Origin: Prionace glauca | Taxonomy: Eukaryota; Chordata; Chondrichthyes; Carcharhiniformes; Carcharhinidae | Assembly: GCA_037974335.1 (NCBI GenBank) | Contig: CM075724.1 | Location: 72,162,850-72,226,849, forward strand | Direction of reading: 5' to 3' | DNA length: 64,000 bases | Shown: positions 57,030 to 64,000 of the stretch, piece by piece | Layout of the letters: each line of letters begins with the position of its first letter | Position numbering within the stretch: the stretch's first letter is position 1 | Position numbers and translations under genes: made by a program | Notes under the pieces: generated by a model | What the model saw: the letters and a program-made list of their open reading frames with translations, nothing else | Database searches by the model: none | What the model was told of the DNA's origin: nothing

Positions 57030-57785
57030 TTAGTTTAAAGCCCTGTCTACAGTCTTCTTTACTCGATTCGCCAACACTCTGGTCCCAGCACGATTCAGAC
57101 CAACCCCATCCCGCCCGAACAAGTTCCACCTACCCCAATACTGGTGCCGATGCCCGATAAATTTGAACCCATTCCTCCCACACCAATCCCTGAGCCACCC
57201 ATTCACTTCCTTTATCCTGTCAACCCTACGCCCGTCTGCACTCAGTTCAGGCAGTAGCCCGGAGACGACCACCTTGTCGGTTCTACTTTTTAATTCCATT
57301 CCCAGCTTCTCATACTCCCTCCCCAGATCCTCAGTCCGCACTTTGCTAACGTCATTGGCACCCACATGTACTACAATGACCGGGTTCTCACCCTCCCACT
57401 CCAGATTCCTCTGCAGCCCAGCTGCGACATCCTGTACCCGAGCACCAGGCAGACAACACACCCTTCTGTGCATGTTGTCATTGTGACAAAGGACAGTGTT
57501 AATACCCTTCACCCCACTATCTCCAATCACTACTACGTTCCTTTTCCCCTTCTCTTTGCCTATGTCCTGCTGCATCACTGTACCGTGTGCAGTTTGCTCA
57601 CCAACCTCACCTGCCTCGTCCTCTTCCACACTGGAAGCAAGAACCTCAAACCTATTATGCAGGTTAAGAGGCCGAGGCCTCCGCTCCTCACCCCCCTTCC
57701 TCCTCCCAGCAGTCCCCTTTTGTCCCTGGCCCTTAGATTTAGCCAGTCTAGGGGCACCCTCTCTCCCCCTGATGAGCCTCATTGC
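57030..57785 (-). CDS. LINE-C ORF1 with SGNH-hydrolase (esterase) domain
   Basis: This 250-codon open frame ends at 57030. Residues 1-80 are basic and charged (KGQGQKGTAGRRKGGEERR, SVEEDEAGEVGEQ). From about residue 82 an SGNH-hydrolase fold is recognisable. Block I is NVVVIGDSGVKGIN (GDS at 87-89), block III IVVHVGANDVSK (GAND at 141-144), and block V DGVGLNRAG (225-233), where the expected catalytic His after D-G-V is Gly. Esterase-type ORF1 proteins are known from CR1/L2-group LINEs and bind nucleic acid and membranes. The frame may extend further 5', but the copy seems to end near 57785. It is followed by ORF2 after a C-rich 100-base gap. Confidence 0.8.
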   Translation of the reverse strand, partial: AMRLIRGREGAPRLAKSKGQGQKGTAGRRKGGEERRPRPLNLHNRFEVLASSVEEDEAGEVGEQTAHGTVMQQDIGKEKGKRNVVVIGDSGVKGINTVLCHNDNMHRRVCCLPGARVQDVAAGLQRNLEWEGENPVIVVHVGANDVSKVRTEDLGREYEKLGMELKSRTDKVVVSGLLPELSADGRRVDRIKEVNGWLRDWCGRNGFKFIGHRHQYWGRWNLFGRDGVGLNRAGTRVLANRVKKTVDRALN

Positions 57786-58654
57786 AGCTTTTGTGGATGA
57801 AGTAGGAAATTATAAGCTGAATGACAAATATGTCCATATGATTAAGATGCCATTCAAACTGGCGAAGTTAGTAAGAATATAAGGGTAGTGTGACACAGTG
57901 TAATCGAGTTGATAGACACAGTCTTTATCTGAGAACATGAATGCAAACGGTTATGTTGCCTGACTTCTTGCCAGCGTTCGGGACATTTGCTTAATACTGG
58001 AACATCCATTGGGAGGTCCATGAAGTAACTAAAAGCAAGCAATAGCAAATAGTTACTGCTTCCCGATTCTGAGCAGATAGACTTCAGATTCCGAATTACA
58101 ACAGTAATTATCTCTGGAGAATGGCTGGAGCCACAAGCAACTTTTTTGCACGATAAACAGAAGTAGTGAATTGAATACGTAGCTCATAATCTGGAAAAGA
58201 TGTGTTTAGACCTAGAGGGGCATTGACACCAGTACAAGGGAAAATGAGATCTTAACCATTGAGACGGCATTTACCAGAACTGTGTTAGGAAGAGTGCTGG
58301 ACGAAGTGGATGAACCACTCCCTGCGTGGTGAAGACAGTTTAACATGGAATAGTGGGGGGAAGGAATCAAGTGTGGGGAAAGAACTAGGTGATAGAGTAG
58401 AGGTTAAAGGTGAAGTCATCATTGTCCCAGTTGACCATAAACTTCATTCAAAGGGAAGAGTAGTGGTGATTTAATGTAAGGATCATTGCACTTCAGACGA
58501 GAGTCAAGCTTGAGAAGGTAGGCCTCAGCTAGTGCGAGAATGGAACAAGCGCTCTTAGCCTCGGTCTGCATCACGATCCAGCTGTATAGTCAACCGAGCT
58601 AATGGTGCATTATCATTTCGGGTAGAGATCATGATTAACATGTGATCGCGGTAA
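57786..58654. other. No gene seen
   Basis: Unassigned sequence beyond the LINE-C 5' end. The open frame at 57854-58048 shows no motif. Confidence 0.35.
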
Positions 58655-58945
58655 TATGGGTGGTGGGGGGTGCTAGGGTAAGGGTTAATTTACAGTCCCC
58701 TACCGGTGGCTAAACAATACCACAGAATATAAAATAAATAATAAATGGGGTGTTTAAGAAAGCTACCACAAACATCATGGGTGAATTTAATCTAAACATA
58801 GGTTAGGCGAATCAGATTCGCAAAGGTAACTTGGAATATAACTTCGTAGAGTGCGTTCTGGACAATTTATTTAACGTCGCAGTTTCCAGAGGCAACCAGG
58901 CAGCATTGTAGGTTCAAAAACTTACAACTGGACAAGAGTAATCAA
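58655..58945 (+). mobile_element. Degenerate LINE endonuclease fragment
   Basis: ATCATGGGTGAATTTAATCTAAACATAGG keeps I-x-G-D-F-N-L-N-I (Asp is Glu here). It is followed by GNLEYNFVECVLDNLFN and a SRGNQAAL-like stretch, the C-terminal half of a CR1-type endonuclease. A LINE-B copy on the other strand follows. Confidence 0.6.
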
Positions 58946-58956
58946 AGATTTATTTG

Positions 58957-59949
58957 TAGAACATAGAACATAGAACATAGAACATTACAACACAAACAGG
59001 CCCTTCGGCCCTCGAGTTGCGCCGATCGCATCAACCCCACCAATCTATAGACCTATCTATAACCCCCAACCCCATTAAACCCCATATACTCATCCAGAAG
59101 TCTTTTAAAAGACCCCAGCGAGTTCGCCTCCACCACCGACGATGGCAGCCGATTCCATTCACTCACCACCCTCTGAGTGAAAAACTTACCCCTAACATCA
59201 CCTCTGTACTTCCCTCCCCGCACCTTAAATCTGTGTCCTCTCGTAGCGACCATTTCAACCCGGGGAAATAGCCTCTGAGAGTCCACCCTATCTATTCCTC
59301 TCAACATTTTATAAACTTCTATCAGGTCGCCTCTCAACCTTCGCCTCTCCAGGGAAAAGAGTCCCAGCTCCCTCAACCTATCTTCATAAGGCATGCCTCC
59401 CAGTCCAGGCAACATCCTTGTAAATCTCCTCTGTACCCTTTCAATAGCTTCTACGTCTTTCCTATAGTGAGGCGACCAGAACTGCGCACAGTACTCCAAA
59501 TGAGGCCTGACGAGGGTCCTGTAAAGTTGCAGCATTACCTCCCGACTCCTAAACTCAATCCCTCGATTAATGAAGGCCAGTACACCATACGCCTTCTTGA
59601 CCACCTCCTCCACCTGTGAGGCCGATTTAAGAGTCCTGTGAACCCGGACCCCGAGATCCTTCTGCTCTTCAACGCTACTAAGACCCCTGCCCTTAATAGT
59701 GTACTCGTTCATCCCGTTGGTTCTGCCGAAATGGACAACTACACATTTATCCGCGTTGAAGTCCATCTGCCACTTCTCCGCCCATTCCTGCATCCTATCT
59801 ATGTCCTGCTGCAACTTTTGACATCCTTCCAGACCATCCACAACACCGCCGACCTTCGTGTCATCAGCGAACTTGCTAACCCATCCCTCCACTTCCTCAT
59901 CCAGGTCATTTATGAAAATGACAAACAGCAAGGGTCCCAGAACAGATCC
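58957..59949 (-). mobile_element. LINE-B (CR1-type), 5'-truncated
   Basis: Open frame 59949 to 59053 on the minus strand: [66 protein letters not shown] and FNGVGGYR. The tail is three AGAACAT units. The copy starts exactly at the PQGSVLGP block. The 17 codons before it in the longest frame are flanking sequence. Confidence 0.9.
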
Positions 59950-60244
59950 ATTGCCTTTGGAGCATTGCCTAATGGAGCATTTGGGCGCTATTACAATCAT
60001 GCTATTTTGTCATCTCTAGCTTGAAGGAGAGAAGTGTGAGTCAAAGGCCAGAGTTTAAAATCTGACCAGCGAGGCGAGGAAAGCAGACGCAGCCAAATTT
60101 AATTGGGAGACGAGGCTTAATGCTAAGGCTCTGGAGATGAAATGGCAGATTTTAAGGAAACTTATGTAACTCAAAGAAGTAATTTATTGCAGTGAGAAAT
60201 AACCACTCAGTTGAATAATGAATATGAGAACAAAAGATCAGAGG

Positions 60245-60560
60245 AAAATAGTAACAGGAGAAGGCCTTTCGGCCCATCAAACCTGTCCTGTCAATTAATA
60301 TGTTCATGGCCGACATGCCACTTCAATGTTTCTTTCCCTACATTATCCACGTTTCATTGCATTTCTTGCCATTTATAGATCTTTCCGTCTCTGTGTTCGA
60401 TACATCACGACTGAGCTCCCAAAGCCTTCTGCTGGTGGAGAATTCCAAAAATTCACAACCCTCTTACATTTCCCGTTATCTCAGCTCTAAATGGTTTTTT
60501 CCTTTTGTTTTGAAATTGTGTTCTCTCGTTCCTAAGCAACCCACAATCAGGGGAAAAAAA
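60245..60560 (-). mobile_element. Degenerate LINE 3' end
   Basis: AACAGGAGAAGGCCTTTCGGCCCATC followed by AATATGTTCATGGCCGACATG and GGAGAATTCCAAAAATTCACAAC follow LINE-C-like 3' order on the minus strand, with heavy decay. Confidence 0.6.
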
Positions 60561-62745
60561 GTTACAAAGAACAACACAGCACAGGAAACAGGCCCTTCGT
60601 CCTTGCAAGCCTGCACCGCTCACTCTTCCAACTAGGCTAGTCGTTTGTATCCCTCCAATCCCAGACTATTCATGCGGTTATCCAGATAAGTCTTAAACGA
60701 TTCCAGCATATCTGCTTCTACCCACCTTGCTTGGCAGTGCATTCCAGGCCTGCACCACCCTCTGTGTAAAATACATTCCTCTGATATCTGTGTTAAACCT
60801 TACCCCCCTCACATTGATCCCATGACCCCTTGTGTTCGTCACCTCTGACCTGGGAAAAAGATTCCCACTGTTCATCCTATGTATGCCCTTCATAATTTTA
60901 TACACCTCTCTTAGGTTGTCCCTCACACTTCGTCTTTCCAGGGAGAACAACCCCAGTTTACCCAATCTCTTCTCATAGCTAAGACCCTCCACACTAGGCA
61001 ACATCCTGGTAAACTTTTCTGTACTTTTCCAAAGCCTCCGCATCTTTCTGGTAGTGTGGCGAACAGAACTGGAAGCAGTATTCCAAATGTGGCCTAACCA
61101 AAGTTCTATATAGATGCAACATCATACGCCAAATTTTATACTCTATGCCACGTCCTGTAAAGGCAAGCATGACATAGGCCTTCTTCACCACCTTCTCCAC
61201 CTACATTGCCACCTTTAAGGATCTGTAGACCTGCACACCCAGGTCCCTCTGAGTCTAGACTCCTGATGGTTCTGCCATTTATTGTATAGTTCCCCCCTAC
61301 ATTACTTCTACCAAAATGCATCACTTCGCATTTATCTGGATTAAATTCCATCTGCCATTTCTCTGCCCAATTTTCCAGTCTATCTATATCCTGCTGTATT
61401 CTCTGACAAAGTTCATTGTTGTCCACAATTCCAGCCATCTTTGTGTTGTCCTCAAACTTACTGATCACACCAGTTACACCTTCTTCCATATATATATATA
61501 TCACAAACAGCAGAGATCCCAGTACAGAGCCCTACGGAACACCACTAGTCACAGACCTCCAGCCGGAAAAAGACCCTTCAAATGCTACCCTTTGTTTGCT
61601 ATGGCCAAGCCAGTTCTCCACCCATCTAGCTAGCTCTTCTTTTATCCCATCGGATTTAACCATTTGAACCAACCTGCCATGAGGGAATTTGTCAAACGCT
61701 TTACTAAAATCCATATAGATGACATCCACGGCCTTTCTCCTGTCAACCGTTTCTGTCATCTCCTCAAAACGTCAACCAAATTTGTGAAGCATGACTTCCC
61801 TCTTACGAAACCATGCTGTCTATGGCTAATGAGATTACTCTGTTCTAAATGTCCATACATCCAATCTCTAAGAATCCTCTCCAACAATTTCCCAACAAGC
61901 TCACCAGCCGATAATTACCCGGGTTATCGTTGCTACCTTTCTTAAATAACGGGACCATATTTGCTATCCTCCAATCCTCTGGGCCTCACCTGTATCCAGT
62001 GAAGAGACAAAGATTTCTGTTGGAGGCCCTGCAATTTCATCTCTTGTCTCCCTGAGCAATTTACGAGAGATGTCATCAGGCCCTGGGGATCTGTTTGTCT
62101 TAATGTTCCCTAGCAAACCTAATACTTCCTCCCTTGTAATTGAGATTTTCTCTAACAGGTCAACACATCCCTCTGCGAGACTCCGAGTCAACACGTCCCT
62201 CTCCTTTGTGAATACTGATGCAATGTATTCATTTAGGATCTCACTTACTTTCTTGGGCTCTAAGCATAATTCTCCTCCTTCGTCCCTAAGAGGTCCGATT
62301 TTGTTCCCTGTCAACTCTGTTGCTCCTAACGTATGAATAAAATGCCTTAGAATTCTCCTTAATCCTGTCTGCAATAAACATTTTAAGACCCCTTTTCACC
62401 CTTCTAACTCCCCGTTTGAGTTCTTTCCTACTTTGTCTGTATTCCTCCAGTGCTCCATTTGTTTTTAGCTGCCTGGACCTAACGTATGCCTCTCTTTTCT
62501 TTTTGATAAGACCCTGGTTATCAACGGCTCTCGAATCCTATCTTTCCTGTCTTTCTTTTTTACAGGCACATGCCTGTCCTGCAGCCCTATCAACTGCTCC
62601 TTAAAAGACTCCCACATGCCAGATGTAAATTTACTCTCGAACAGCCTCATCTCCTTCATTACCTTCATCTCCTCTGTGCCCCTACCCCCCATTCGTATTT
62701 TGTAGGCTTTCTTGGTATCACCCGTCTTTCTACGCAAATCAAGAC
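60561..62745 (-). mobile_element. LINE-E (CR1-type, LINE-D relative), old, RT plus linker
   Basis: The order on the minus strand is linker (ERDVLTRSLAEG, TNRSPGPDDISRKLLRE), RT ([26 protein letters not shown], a VISKFEDNTK active-site region where FADD has become FEDN) and C-terminal part (FTGRGIEYKIWRMMLHLYRT, FTRMLPSVEGLSYEKRLG, YFTQRVVQAWNALPSKVG). At least five frameshifts or stops split it into frames 62737-62465, 62374-61964, 61759-61532, 61504-61136, 61200-60994 and 61043-60693. It has a TTCTTTG-type tail. A short (AT)n run lies at 61488-61501. Confidence 0.85.
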
Positions 62746-63424
62746 ATTACTGGCCCAATTTCCCCAATATCTCTTCACTTGACTGTCTTGCCATGTGGGA
62801 ACTGTCCTGATGAACTTTTGCTGCATTTCAATAAATCAATTAAAATCTTCCCAAGACAAAAGGACTACACCTGTGCTCTAATCAAGGATCTATACAGTTA
62901 AAAACGTCAATATTCCCCTACGATAAAGATTGGTATGCCATCAGTCTTCAGATTTGCCTGCAGCACCTATATATAAATTGACTGCCTTATTGACGAGAAT
63001 ATCCAAATCCTTTTGTGCACTACATATCCCAATTTGATGACATTTAGGAAATACTCAGAGCATCTGTCCCTCTTATCAGTTGACAGTTTCCACATTATAT
63101 TCTATCTACCAAGTTCTGATTGGTTCTTAAACATACCTCTTTAGAAATCTATTCTTAAAACTCCAGGAAAGGATTTTCTACAATAGTGGCACTCATTTGT
63201 CGAGTCCCTAGTCGATATGCAGATGAAAGTCATCCATGTTTGCTGCGCTATATGTGTCTCTAATCATCTGATTAACAAGCTGCCACATACCACCACCACT
63301 GCTCTCTGGCCTATAAACAACTTTTTATTTGTTTCGCCTTGCTTTTTCTTAGCTCCAATCAAACAGATTCGAGATTTTGTTCTTCAAATCTAAGATCACC
63401 CCTTCTGGCTGATATTAGTGTTGT
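62746..63424. other. No gene seen
   Basis: Possibly decayed LINE sequence: CCTGTGCTCTAATCAAGGATCTATACAG near 62872-62900 has the wording of a LINE C-terminal region on the minus strand. I see no firm border. Confidence 0.35.
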
Positions 63425-64000
63425 GGGAGTGTCCTGTGAGGAGGGATTATTTTCCCTGGGCTGTATTCAGTTTAATTTACAAGGATGAAATGGGATCTGA
63501 TTGAAGCGTATAAAATTCTAAAAGGGGTACATAGATTAGATGCAGAGAGAATGTATTCCCTGGTTTGGAAATCGAAGAACCGGGGCAGTCATTCTCAGAG
63601 ACGGAGTAGACCATTTATGACTGAGATGAGGAAAAGTTATATTTTGTGTCTGTTATCACTGTCTTAGAAAACTTCCCAGGACAATTGAAAATCCCCAGGT
63701 GAATGGGAGGGTTGATGCTAAAGCAATTCAATCCCTACAGAAATGCTGCTGGAAAATCTATTAGTCTGAAACGCTGGCAAGTCTCCAGGGCCATGTGGTC
63801 TGCAACCTAATGTCGTTACTGTGTGGTTGCAGAAGAGTAGGTGCATTGTTTACAATCTTAGTAAATTGCTTAGAAGTTGGAAAACTCCCAGATGATTGGG
63901 ATTTAGCCAATGTAACAATTGAATTCCAAAGCGAAAGTGCGAAATTACAGACTAATTAGCCTAGCACCCTTTATGTGTTAATTAATACAATCATATAATT
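63425..64000 (+). mobile_element. Degenerate LINE fragments running off the right edge
   Basis: At 63485-63620, MKWDLIEAYKILKGVHRLDA resembles the post-RT region D-L-I-E-x-Y-K-I-x-x-G. At 63780-63960, SLQGHVVCNL-like and LPDDWDLANVT follow S-P-G-P-D-G and V-P-x-D-W-x-x-A-N-V, earlier RT motifs. Since the order is reversed there are at least two separate fragments. Confidence 0.6.

Noticed and set aside
57163-57882. Overlapping plus-strand frames rich in Pro, Ser and Leu
   Set aside because: Antisense of the LINE-C ORF1.

Overview
The window looks like a repeat-rich stretch of a cartilaginous-fish (shark or ray) genome. That placement is an inference. It rests on tRNA-headed SINEs with the V-SINE/HE1-type central block, on many CR1-type LINE copies ending in short tandem tails, on a Penelope-like element (PLE), and on immunoglobulin-superfamily exons with symmetric phase-1 splicing. 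No rRNA, functional tRNA or prokaryotic feature was seen.

The host genes are small islands on the minus strand. At 218-2695 there is an apparently intact 5' part of a receptor gene: leader exon, V-type Ig exon with a germline-joined J-like strand, and C1-type Ig exon. All three have good splice sites, and the gene runs off the left edge. At 48270-48575 and about 33024-33290 lie a decayed V exon (one stop codon) and a decayed C1 exon (both Ig cysteines lost). They are probably one dead paralogue whose intron has filled with about 15 kb of transposons. The V domains resemble NKp30 (NCR3) most, but orthology is not proven. A CpG-rich patch (14.4-15.0 kb) and an open stretch at 15.2-15.75 kb may hold further host exons that I could not identify.

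Almost everything else is retroelements. I use working names for the CR1-type LINEs. LINE-A and LINE-B have TTCTATG tails. LINE-C has a TTATGTTC tail, an ORF1 esterase and ORF2. LINE-D has a TTCTTTG tail and a V-SINE-like block in its 3' UTR. LINE-E is an older relative. Regions: 3-8 kb, old LINEs and a SINE; 8.3-10.6 kb, a PLE with a nested LINE-A inside a 12-bp target duplication; 17.3-24.1 kb, LINE-A followed by a 2,488-bp tandem array (2.2 copies) of LINE-B, PLE tail and another LINE's C-terminus; 24.5-27.3 kb, a fossil Ty3/gypsy element with Gmr1-like domain order; 27.3-32.8 kb, LINE-D, LINE-B and SINE copies; 35.3-44.7 kb, a PLE with GIY-YIG nuclease, interrupted by LINE-A and LINE-B; 47.3-48.2 kb, LINE-B; 50.7-57.8 kb, a LINE-C copy split by a young LINE-D with a 7-bp target duplication; 59-64 kb, LINE-B, LINE-E and degenerate LINEs.

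The most notable signals are the paired V-C1 receptor genes (one live-looking, one dead), a hammerhead-ribozyme-like fold in the PLE ends whose stem II covaries between copies, a LINE whose 3' UTR carries a SINE-type conserved block, a 58-bp perfect inverted PLE fragment at a LINE junction, and an in-frame 774-bp duplication of a reverse-transcriptase core.
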